Both the position numbers and the translations under genes were made by a program. Shown here one piece after another: positions 35,468-45,500 of a DNA stretch of 64,000 bases (positions are counted from its first letter, which is position 1; the number at the start of each line of letters is the position of its first letter). The DNA is from Bacteroidota bacterium (GTDB taxonomy: Bacteria > Bacteroidota > Bacteroidia > Chitinophagales > Saprospiraceae), in contig JAKOVW010000008.1 in assembly GCA_029781865.1 (NCBI GenBank), positions 1 through 64,000 of the forward strand, written 5' to 3'. A model generated the notes under the pieces. It did not search any database, was not told where the DNA came from, and saw only the letters and a list, made by a program, of their open reading frames with translations.

Positions 35468-37051
35468 TTATTCGCCGACTAATTCAAAATCCGTTCTTCT
35501 GTTTTTTGCTCTTCCATCTTCCGTATCATTCGACGCAATGGTTTTATCCGGACCATTTCCATAAACTAAAAACCGGTTTCGATTCATTTTGTGTGTATTG
35601 ACCAAATAGTCCACGACAGATTGCGCTCTTTTTTTAGACAGCAATAAATTTGATTCTCTGGAGCCAACATTATCCGTATTGCCTTCTATGCGAATTCTGG
35701 AATTCGCAAAGGCTTTTGCAATTTCAACAAATTCTTTATCAATAATATATTTAGCATTCTCATCCAATGCAAACTCACCACTACGAAATGAAATTGATAC
35801 CCGTTTAGTAGCAATAGCCTCCTTTGCTTTACCCTCTGTTTCGGAAACCTTGGTAAACGTCTTCTGTCCTTCCGCCTGATGTTCACTTCCACTTAATGAA
35901 GCATTGCGTATATGGGACACTTCATTGATAATTCTCCAGTTCGGAATCTTGCCTTCTGCGTAGCCAATAGCTTTGTATGTATTTGTCATTTTGGTATAAA
36001 GCTGCTCGCCGGTTACTCCTTTGTACTCCGGATTTAATCCAAAAAAATTGACATTATCACCATGCGTCACTAATCGCACGTTATTGATTGCGGCATAAGA
36101 GTCCTCTTCGGAGAAACCAGTGAAATTCGCGGTTAATATTTTGGCCGCTTTTCTTTTGTTGGCATCACTGGAATTAATTTCGGCTGCACCTCTCATCCAT
36201 CCTTCGTATAGTTTGGATAACCGATCTCTGTTGGCTTCAACCCAGGATCTCTTTGCTATAAATGCATCCGCTATGATATGTGATGCAGAGCGCGTGCTCT
36301 CGAGAATCCGCGATCCCGGAACTGCAGACAGACAAGCGAGATCATCCGGGCTCCAGACGACGGCGGCATCCACCTGCTGAGATTTAAATACCTGTGCAGC
36401 ATCTATCGCGGAACCCTGCTTAATTATTTCAACATCTGTTGTTTTTAAACCACCCGCATCCAACATCCATAACAGAAACGAATGCGAAGGAGTCATTTCC
36501 GCAACAGCGATTTTTTTACCCCTTAGATCATTGACCGAATTAATTCCTCTTCGTGCAACTATTGCATCACCACCCCTGGACCAGTCAGATTGAAACACAA
36601 CTACCGGATCAAAATCTGAAAGACCGGCGATTTCAGTCGGCAAAGCATCAATGGTACACCAGAGTAAATTTACTTCATCATTTTTCCAGGCTTCTCTGGA
36701 AACAGGAACGTCATCGAGAATCTTAAAATCTACCGGAAAACCATATTCTTTATAATATCTTGAATTCGTATTTGCTTTAAATCCTTCATTAAAATATTGT
36801 CCACCTGCATATCCACCCCATGTTACCACGCCAACTTTTACAGCATCTTTTTCCAATGCACTTTTGGGAGCAGTTGCTGTTCCCTTAGATTCTTCTTTTT
36901 TATTTCCTTCTTTTTTTACTTCTTCACTTTGTTCTTTTATTTTTTGTCCGAATGTCGTACTGTTAAGTATATACTTTCCAAAAAAGAAGATGCCGGAAAG
37001 AATCAACACGGTTAATAAAAATTTGGAGAATGGAGTCAATCTTGAAAACAT
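35468..37051 (-). CDS. Solute-binding protein (NMT1/TauA-like) fused to OmpA peptidoglycan-binding domain
   Basis: A 527-residue protein. It has an N-terminal transmembrane anchor (about residues 12-30), a K/E-rich linker (31-66), and a periplasmic binding-protein type 2 domain (about 70-370; LRGKKIAV, SHSFLLWML and VDAAVVWSPDD motifs). A C-terminal OmpA-like domain follows from about 410, with IRIEGNTDNVGS, NLLLSKKRAQSVVDYL and DGRAKNRRTDF. The anchor at one end and the peptidoglycan-binding domain at the other imply a binding protein held between inner membrane and cell wall. It is placed directly before the permease and ATPase genes. The ligand is unknown; a phosphate or sulfonate-type anion is possible from the family. 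Similar fusions may be known in Bacteroidota as substrate-binding/OmpA proteins. Confidence 0.9.
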   Translation of the reverse strand: MFSRLTPFSKFLLTVLILSGIFFFGKYILNSTTFGQKIKEQSEEVKKEGNKKEESKGTATAPKSALEKDAVKVGVVTWGGYAGGQYFNEGFKANTNSRYYKEYGFPVDFKILDDVPVSREAWKNDEVNLLWCTIDALPTEIAGLSDFDPVVVFQSDWSRGGDAIVARRGINSVNDLRGKKIAVAEMTPSHSFLLWMLDAGGLKTTDVEIIKQGSAIDAAQVFKSQQVDAAVVWSPDDLACLSAVPGSRILESTRSASHIIADAFIAKRSWVEANRDRLSKLYEGWMRGAAEINSSDANKRKAAKILTANFTGFSEEDSYAAINNVRLVTHGDNVNFFGLNPEYKGVTGEQLYTKMTNTYKAIGYAEGKIPNWRIINEVSHIRNASLSGSEHQAEGQKTFTKVSETEGKAKEAIATKRVSISFRSGEFALDENAKYIIDKEFVEIAKAFANSRIRIEGNTDNVGSRESNLLLSKKRAQSVVDYLVNTHKMNRNRFLVYGNGPDKTIASNDTEDGRAKNRRTDFELVGE

Positions 37052-37093
37052 GATATTAGAGTTAATTATTTACAAATAATAAATGCTGATTTA

Positions 37094-37135
37094 AGTGATG
37101 AGTGATGAGTGATGAGTGATGAGTGATGAGTGATT
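37094..37135. repeat. Heptamer tandem repeat AGTGATG, five perfect copies plus one variant
   Basis: Five exact AGTGATG units at 37094-37128 followed by AGTGATT (37129-37135). It lies 43 bp upstream of the start codon of the SBP-OmpA gene, in the 111-bp gap after the membrane coiled-coil gene. The same unit occurs at 52852-52872. It is not a CRISPR (no spacers). Confidence 0.95.
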
Positions 37136-37162
37136 AATTTTTAATTTTAAATTGCATCTTTT

Positions 37163-38185
37163 CTATTTCGACTTGAATATTTCTTCATATTGATTTTTCA
37201 ATGAAGGTTCTGCTGACTTTTCCGTTGAACCTTGATTTTGGGATACAATGAGCATTGGATCATTGGCAATTAATTCCTGTTTTTCATTCCCAAGTATTTT
37301 GGAAACTCCTTCAGTTTCCCATTTTTCCAGCATTTTAATTCCTTCAACTTCAAAAACGCCATTTTGCAAATCAACTGAGGCCATAAAATTTTCTGACAAT
37401 TCCATGAATTGCTCCATTTCCCCTACTTTACCACTAATATCATCTGTAAGCGCTTCCAATGACTCATCAAACAGAGCTCTTTTGTCTTTATCACCTGATA
37501 TAACACTCATTGCTGATTTCATTGCGGAGTAACTGGCATGAATGGCATTCCTCTCTTCCTCTTTTATTTTCACCTGGCTCGAAATATCTTCAGAAAGTAC
37601 TTCAGAATTCTCATACATTCTGGCAAGTACTTTATAAAGTATATTCATTTTGGCATAAAGGTCTTCCAGTTTAAGGTTAGACTCCTTTAATCTTCCGGCA
37701 TGCCTGGATTTTAATACCAGAATATTTTGCTTGTCTTCATTTTTGGCTTCTTCTGCCTGATTCAGACTTTCGTCTATCTGCTTTTTATTATTGTGAATTT
37801 GTTCCTTAAGCAAATGCATCTGACTTCTCAGCCTGGTGATTTGCTTATTCATTTTACCCAGGTTGTCTTTCAGGTCTTCCACATAGGATTTAAGAATTCC
37901 AATCGGGTCAATTTTAACAAACAAGGAAGTCAGCCATCTCATTGCCGATTTGTACATATACCAGCAAATCGTTCTCATCTTCGGATCGAGTATGACATAG
38001 ATAATTGCACCCAGGACTAAAAGAAGCCCCCCGAGAAAAACAACATTAGAAGTCAGACTTATTAAAAAAGGCAACGCTTTAAACGCCAAATAACCACCTC
38101 CAATAAGTAATCCTGCCAGGATCAAAAATCCGGTAACTCCTTCAGGGCGCTTCCAAAAACTTTTAGGCTGGTAGTTATATTCCAT
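37163..38185 (-). CDS. Membrane-anchored coiled-coil protein, PspA-like
   Basis: A 340-residue protein with two hydrophobic segments near the N-terminus (about 17-36 and 46-66). A long helical, coiled-coil region follows from about 95 to 190 (DPIGILKSYVEDLKDNLGKM and onward), with a second helical region to about 300 and a polar tail. The heptad-rich part resembles PspA/IM30-type proteins in style, though I would not claim membership. The cytoplasmic coiled coil is anchored to the inner membrane. It lies 22 bp after the soluble coiled-coil gene and 111 bp before the SBP-OmpA gene, so it belongs to the same cluster. Its function is unknown; a scaffold or stress-sensing role is inference. Confidence 0.75.
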   Translation of the reverse strand: MEYNYQPKSFWKRPEGVTGFLILAGLLIGGGYLAFKALPFLISLTSNVVFLGGLLLVLGAIIYVILDPKMRTICWYMYKSAMRWLTSLFVKIDPIGILKSYVEDLKDNLGKMNKQITRLRSQMHLLKEQIHNNKKQIDESLNQAEEAKNEDKQNILVLKSRHAGRLKESNLKLEDLYAKMNILYKVLARMYENSEVLSEDISSQVKIKEEERNAIHASYSAMKSAMSVISGDKDKRALFDESLEALTDDISGKVGEMEQFMELSENFMASVDLQNGVFEVEGIKMLEKWETEGVSKILGNEKQELIANDPMLIVSQNQGSTEKSAEPSLKNQYEEIFKSK

Positions 38186-38207
38186 AAGAATAAAGTTGAT
38201 AACCGGA

Positions 38208-38867
38208 CTACTTTAAATATTGTTCCATTTTTTGGATATCTTGTCCAATTTGACCGACCAATTGATCATATGCAAATTTAAAGCTTGCTTTATTGGTATC
38301 CACTTTTGTTTTTGCGGACTTCAATTCACTGTCCAGTTCCTGCAATCGTTTATGGTGTTTTTCCAATTCACTTTGAAGTTGAGCCAATTGTTTTTCCTTT
38401 TGTTGAATGGTTTGATTCAGTTGCACCGATTCCTGTTCCTTCGAGCTTTGTTGACTTTGAAGAAACTGAGTTGCGGTTTGATTAAACTTGGTATACTCTG
38501 TCTCCAACACTGAAAGATATCTTTTAGCTGAATCTATTAAAGTGGAAGGTTGGATGTTCATGGCCATCGCGGCTGCATATGCGGTTTTGAATTGAGCCGC
38601 TTCATCCAGATTTTGCATTTTGGCTATGGATTGAACCGCCTTACGGTATTCCAGGTAATCAAAGCCTGCCTGATTATTATCTTGCAAAACCTGGGAAAGG
38701 ATGTCCATAAATCGGTCACTGGACTCCAGAGGCACCTCTGTACTCACCTTACTTTGTTCACTTTCAGGTGGATCAACGTTGGTTTTCCTAGAACCTTCAT
38801 CGGCCTGGGTATTCGTAGTCGATTCAGGGACAACAAAAACGGACTTCAGTTTATCTACAAAAGACAT
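38208..38867 (-). CDS. Soluble coiled-coil protein of the ABC/OmpA cluster, unknown function
   Basis: A 219-residue protein without signal peptide or membrane segment. The N-terminal 45 residues are disordered and rich in S/T/E. Residues about 50-120 are helical and globular, and 120-215 form a Gln/Glu/Lys-rich coiled coil. It is the first gene of the five-gene minus-strand cluster and starts about 100 bp after the terminator at 38972-39005, so the cluster is a separate transcription unit. No known family recognised. Its pairing with the membrane coiled-coil protein suggests a cytosolic partner of it. Confidence 0.7.
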   Translation of the reverse strand: MSFVDKLKSVFVVPESTTNTQADEGSRKTNVDPPESEQSKVSTEVPLESSDRFMDILSQVLQDNNQAGFDYLEYRKAVQSIAKMQNLDEAAQFKTAYAAAMAMNIQPSTLIDSAKRYLSVLETEYTKFNQTATQFLQSQQSSKEQESVQLNQTIQQKEKQLAQLQSELEKHHKRLQELDSELKSAKTKVDTNKASFKFAYDQLVGQIGQDIQKMEQYLK

Positions 38868-38971
38868 ATTTCAGAAGCAATTAGAAGATAAAATTAAGCA
38901 GAACAAACAAGCTAAACAAACCTGCATGAAATAAGGAGAAGTAATTAAGCAAATCAAAAACAAAATATAAA

Positions 38972-39005
38972 AAAAGGTACTTCCTGATGAAAGAAAGTAC
39001 CTTTT
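38972..39005 (-). terminator. Rho-independent terminator after the second small secreted protein
   Basis: Perfect 11-bp inverted repeat AAAAGGTACTT/AAGTACCTTTT with a 12-nt loop, followed on the minus strand by a T-run. It closes the giant protein 2 plus small protein transcription unit, 55 bp after the stop at 39061. Confidence 0.9.
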
Positions 39006-39060
39006 AGGACTTTGCAGGCTATAGCTTTTTTAAGCAACAGGGGAATATAACCCGTTTTCT

Positions 39061-39483
39061 TTACTTGGTTAATACGCGAATTAAATAGGACATATTTTCA
39101 TCCCATGAACCATCCACAAAATCCTGATATGCCTGGTCATCCATTTTTAGTCCTTTATAGTTTGAATTTCCTGCCACTGCATTGAAAGTGGTCATACCAA
39201 TGGAATTTTTCTCAAGTTCGGCATTGACGGCTTTAAATAGCTGCAATTTGAGTCTTAACTCAGGATGAACTACTCCACCCCCGGATTCAATTGCTTTGAT
39301 TTCGTCTTCAATTCTTGGTATTTCAGTAATTAAAATTTTATTAGCTTCCTGAACACCAACTAACTCGGGAACTTGCCCTGTTTGACAAAATGCCATTTGC
39401 AAACCCAACCATAACATAAAGCAAAATGTAAAACCTAATTTCAGCATTACATTATTCATAGAACTATTTTTAACTTTTTTCAT
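39061..39483 (-). CDS. Small secreted protein of unknown function, downstream of giant protein 2
   Basis: A 140-residue protein with a signal peptide (hydrophobic core about residues 13-32, ending MAFCQ). The mature part is helical with an IEDEIKAIES segment, no cysteine pairs and no recognised domain. It lies 59 bp after the giant protein 2 gene on the same strand and before a strong terminator, so the two probably share an mRNA. It may be distantly related to the secreted protein at 4169-4606 next to giant protein 1. A role with the giant protein is inference from this repeated association. Confidence 0.75.
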   Translation of the reverse strand: MKKVKNSSMNNVMLKLGFTFCFMLWLGLQMAFCQTGQVPELVGVQEANKILITEIPRIEDEIKAIESGGGVVHPELRLKLQLFKAVNAELEKNSIGMTTFNAVAGNSNYKGLKMDDQAYQDFVDGSWDENMSYLIRVLTK

Positions 39484-39542
39484 CTTAATAAATTTGATAC
39501 AGATTCATTTATTCAACAATCTATTGATCAGAAATCCTGGTT

Positions 39543-42500
39543 TTAATTCATTAATATCATTTGTCTGGTGGCAGTATGACTAGCGGCATCCAATTGATAA
39601 TACAGAACTCCATTGACATTTAAATCGGATTTGTCCACTTTTACTGAATTCATTCCTTTAATTCCTTGAACGTCATATATCCTTAAGACTTTTCCAGTAA
39701 TATCATAGATGCTTAGTTTGGCATCACCTTCCTCTGGTAATCTAAAGTTAATTACTGTAGATTTTGTAAATGGATTTGGTGTATTCTGATACAATTCAAA
39801 TACACCGGTTTCAACAAAACCTTTATTCGTTCTTACCCCGAGATTTACATCTTTTATACCCAAATTAGCATCGTATGCTTCTGCTGCTGTAACATCACTG
39901 GTAATTGCAAGTAAACTACTTATTGACTGACTCGTTAAAGCTCTGAATACAACAGTAAACAAAGTGCCTTCTCTGGATACAGTTTGAGCCATTTTATTAT
40001 TCCAGCTGGTCGTCAGGATTCCATCATCAATCCGATTCGTTCCGAAATTAGAAAGATCCAGTTTTAATTCGCCTTCTTCAATAGTTTCAAATGCCAGATT
40101 CTTCTGATCGAATTTCAGGGTAAATTGATATCCGATTATATTGTTAAAGTCGCTTGATTTGAATTGTACCCGATAAAGTTCACCCGGAGTCGTTTTACCA
40201 TTTTCGATTTCGAAATGTAATTTGTCTCCTGTTCTTTGAATGCTTGAAGTCGCACTATGTGCTTTGGCACTATTGGTAACATCTCCCATTTTTATCGCCA
40301 TAAAATCTGCCTGATAGGTCACCGGATCTATCACATTTACAGCAATTTCTCTTGGAGCATTATATGGATTCAACTTATCCGGGAACACATAACTAACCGG
40401 TACAAATGTCCATGACTCATTCTTTGCAAATTTTTCAGTTACACCCAGGATTAATTTCCTGATTTCTGAGATATCTGAAGCCGTGATATTATTGGTATTA
40501 TTAACATCAGCAGCAATGAGTTTATATGGGCTATTCAAAGATTCTATACCTAATATATGTCTCTGTATTCTGACTATGTCGGCGGTTGTAACACCATTTG
40601 TAGGCTCATCATCCCGTACCGGCTTTATTACATATTGCATACTGCTTCCGTAAGCTAAATCTCCAAAGAAATATTGTCCCGTGGAAGAAGTGGTCATCCG
40701 TTTAGTCATCAATCCGGATTGGAATAATCTGGTTTCAACTTTCTCCGTAGATTGATTCGTTTCCGTTTTACAATCTCCAATTATTTTTCCGAATGGTTTT
40801 GAATTCGGACAAACATTTTGAGGATCCTGAACTAAAATAGCCGTTACGCAGAAATCTTTATTTCCCTGCTCATCTTCTACCCACAATCTCACCTCTTTAA
40901 TCAATTCATCATTTGCTCCAACTTGTGTAAAATCATCGCAACAAATTGTAATACTTGTCAAAGTAGGATCTCCATCGAAATAAAATTTCAAATTGTCCTT
41001 ATCCGTACAATTGTCAAAACTTCCGCGATCCAGATCTTTTGCCCAGATGGTGATACAACCGGATTTAGGCATCACTGTTGTTACCACTCCTACTTCGCAA
41101 TAAGGAGTTGGCGCTTTACAATCTTTTATTTCAAACAACTGGCACAAAGAAGCAATGTTACTGCATCCATCTTCAACATACCAGCATATTTTATGAATAC
41201 CAACCGGATATGTACCACTTGCATCGAATGGATTGTTTTCATTTTCTGCAAACGGATTATCATGGAAATAAGGCTTTTTACCTGCTTCATAATCCTTTCT
41301 GGTCAATGGTCCTGATTTTACATCAAATCCGTTGTATTGACCAATACCATCATTATACAAATCAATCTTATAATCATAGAATAACCAATCCGCAGGACTG
41401 CAATTATCTGTAGCATCTGCAGTTAATTCAATATGTCCATAACAAATATTATTCAATTGATTCTTAGCTGCTGCTTCACAGTTTCCTACTGTGATGGTGA
41501 TTTCAGGTTTGTCGGTATCATGAACTTTAATGATTTGCAGATACTCCCATCTTCCCTTTACAGGATCAATACTTGGATCATACTGACACCAATCGATAAC
41601 CACCCACGTTCTCAATACTTTAAAACAAGCATCCGGTTCTATGGTGAAAATTTCATCCACGTATTCAATACTGATTAAAGCGCAGAGATCGTCAGCATTA
41701 TTTTCAATTACCGGCCTTCCGAGAATAGGATTATCCGGACTGATATTAGCACCACAACCTTCAATAGTAGTTGCTTTTCCATTGCAATTGCCCGGCCAGG
41801 TAATATCATCCAGATCATCACAATTGTCCGCTCTGTTTATGTAGAATGGATCACAGTCGACTACCCAGATGGTTTGAGTGGCCGTCACAGAAAGCCCGTT
41901 CGGACCTCTTGCAACGATGGTTCTCGTTAATTGTCCTTGTCCACATTCACGGTTATCGTTTACTGAAATATTGAAATTCACTCCGCAGGTACCTAAAACA
42001 GTACCATCAAATCCCCAGGTCAAATTGTATTTTCGATCAGCATGAGCAGTATCAAATAATACTCTGTAATAATCACAAGCCTTGTTCCACGCCGGAGGAT
42101 TAGATGGCGGAGCACCCGGAACGAAGCCCGGATATCCGGTAATATCATTTCTCTCACAGTATCTATGACATACAAGATCATTGGTAATCACTTTATTTCT
42201 CAAAGACAGATCACTAACAACCCTACCAAATGTTGCATCGTTCGGATCACTCAACTTATCGACATCAAACCAGAACCAGCAGCTTACTACAATATTTGGC
42301 GGAGGCGTAACTGTTGGTACACTTTTATCCTGAATTTCTACTTCAACCATACAATCATTGTAATGTCCATACAGATTTCCATTGGCATTCATTCGGGATG
42401 GTGAAACAGGACCATCACCCGGATCGATATCAAATACCCGGAATACAACGAGATATGATTTACCAACATCCGTGCAACAGAAATTTATGTAGTCATCAAA

Positions 42501-45500
42501 GTAAATCTGATTGCCATCCAATACTGAATTGTCATCGCCATTTACACCATAGCAATTTGTACCATTATCAGGCTGACTTGAATTTGTACCGTTATTTGTT
42601 CCTCTGAGGTTTTCCATGCGTATGGCCTTAAAGAAAACATGAGGACTACAATTATCTATACTACCCTGATCCAGATCCTTTGCGTAAACCCGGACAAAAT
42701 TTTCTCCGGTTGATTGATTACCGGTAATCGTGGCTATCGTATGCTGATCGCAATTCGCAAACGGAGCAATATTGTCAAGTACACTCACCGCAACGCGATG
42801 TTTGGTAATATTTCCGCAACAATCTTCTGCAATAATATAAGCTGTACTGATAATTCCTCTTTCAATATTTCTGATAACAAAGCCATCTGTTTCATTTCCA
42901 GTGATATCTCCACTACTAATCTTTACGGAATAATGAACTTCATTACTACAATTATCTACCAACCATGGCTTCGGAACTTCCCAAATACCGGAACATTTGA
43001 ATGATTCAACTAAAACTACTACGGTATCCGGATATACTACCTGCGGACCTTCTTTGTCAATTACTTTAATGATTTGATTATGTCCACCTACAGTTCCAGT
43101 GCACCAATCCAAAACGGTCCATTGGCGAATTATCTTAAAACAACCAATAGCACCCGCATCACATCCCGGATTAGCCACGTCAATTTTTATATCGCGGAAA
43201 GTCATTCCCAAATTAAAACATCCTCTACCAGTAGGGTATCCGGTACCCTGCCACATAATCACTTCATCAGGGCCCCAACACACAGGATTGGTTGGTCGCC
43301 AACTTGGATGAGCGGGATAATAAACAGGGAATGGACTTGGATGTCCTTCATATAAACCGGTATCAATACAATTCCATCCCAGAATTCTCGGTAATCTCAC
43401 ACCTGCTAAATCTCCTTGCGGACTAGGATAGAAACCACCAGTTGCTTTCCAGAGTGCTGAATCCAATAAATAGCCATCTACACAATAAGGAGAAGCGAGG
43501 TAATGAGGTGTATAATCTTTTGTTTTATTAATTTTTCCGTCACAGGACAATGCCGGCTCATCATTGTCATCATAATCGTGAGGTGCAGATAATCCGTTAA
43601 CTGTAGCCAATGCAACAGTGATGGTTTGCACACAAACAGTTTTGTTACCCTGCGCATCCACGGCTGTCCAGGTTCTGACTATTTTCTGATCAAAATTAAG
43701 TGCACAGCTTCCGTTGGTAACATTGTCTTCGTAAGTCAGTGAATAAGATCCGCAATTCTCTGTTACAATTGGAGTACCCATATACAATGGAGTGGTTGGA
43801 GATGTACCGCAAACAATGCAAGTATCCCGTGCACAAACCATTTTAGGCGCCAATTTATCTTCAACTTTGGCATGTGCCCAACAACTGTTTCCAGTGGCAG
43901 TATCTTTAATTGTTATTTTATATTCCTTATTAATATCCTGAACACCGAGCTGGATTCCCGGCACATTGGGCTGCCTGTCAATAATCTGTCCGGTCGACCA
44001 GTCTTGTACAATGACCACATAATCATTGTAACAACCATAAGGTCCTCCGGATAAGACTTCATCAGCACCTATTGTTGCAATACAATTTTCATTCAGGCTG
44101 ACTTCAATTTCATCATGACAGGTAATGAAATTTACCGGGCTTTGATATTCCTGGACGGTAATACAAAATGTACAAGAAGTAGAGTTTCCTGAAAAATCTG
44201 TCGCACGATATGTTTGACAGGTAGTACCTCTTGGAAATACATCGCCATTGTGCTTTCCGGAATTATCGATTTGAGTTACCACTGGTGGAGCCCCTGTAAT
44301 TTGTTGTTTGGTATAATTAATTGTACCATTCCAGATTCTGGTTGCGAAAGTTGTTCCTGTAAATACCGGATTACCTTTACCTACACCCAAGGTCAGCATT
44401 ACATCTCCATTGTTATAGGTTGTAGAACCATTCGTATAGCGGAGGGTAAATGTCGCGTAACTATCCAGATAGAAAAAGAGACCGAATGACTGTCCCGGTT
44501 GAATTACCAAACCTCCCAATGTTGGGAATAAGGTTGGAAGATCAAGCCCGGCACAAGTACCGTTTCCGGTAGCCATCAAGGTCCAGGCTGCCGGATTGGA
44601 TTCATTTCCAACATATGTGTTTGGAGTATAGTAAAGAGAGCCTTGACACACACCACCAACTGTTCCAATTACATTTGTTGCAATAGAAGTAATCGTTATT
44701 GGACCGGAGGATACATTTTTAATATCCCACATGTTTCCGGCAAACTGATTATTCGAATTATAAGCAGTAACAATAGTTGCTGTTGTTGTCGATGTGGTTA
44801 TACTACAGTTATCAGTCGCTTCAGGCGTATTGTAATTTATAATGCGATCGCACTCTCCCGGATTCAGGTTAATGGTCCAGTCTTTAGGACACCAAAGCAC
44901 AGGTCTTATGGTATCAAGTACAGTTACGGTAGAAGTACAGGTTGAGAATTTACCACAGGAATCTGTTGCTGTTAAAGTAACCGTATTATTACCGACATCA
45001 CCACAGGCAAAAGCAGATTTGCTTAAAGTCAATGTGCGTGCTCCTGTACTACCATTATCTACATCAGGTACAGTAAGATTTACAAGGCCATTCTTATCCA
45101 GATAAATCGTTGCGTTTTTACATCTCGCTACCGGCTGCGGAAGAACAGATATTCTGAATGTCATTGGATTACCCGTACAGGTAACTCCCCCATTTGTAAA
45201 TGAAGGAATCACAGTGAATGTACTGGTTATTCTCGCAGCACTTGGATTAGTTGTTATAAATGAAGGAACTGTATTTGTTCCATTTAACGCAGCTAAACCT
45301 ATTGGTTCTGGAGTACGTGTCCATGTATATGTAGTACCCGGTGCAAATCCGGTAAAATTAATTGCTACTGTTGCGTCTCCATGGCAATACTGAACATCCG
45401 GAACCTGATTCGCTGTTGGTGTCGGATTGACGGTTATTGTAAATATCAATGGAGTACCAGTACAGGTCTTTCCTGCATTGGTAAAAGTTGGAGTTACGGT

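Noticed and set aside
37094-37135. Possible CRISPR array
   Set aside because: Units are 7 bp, directly adjacent and without spacers; no cas genes in the window.
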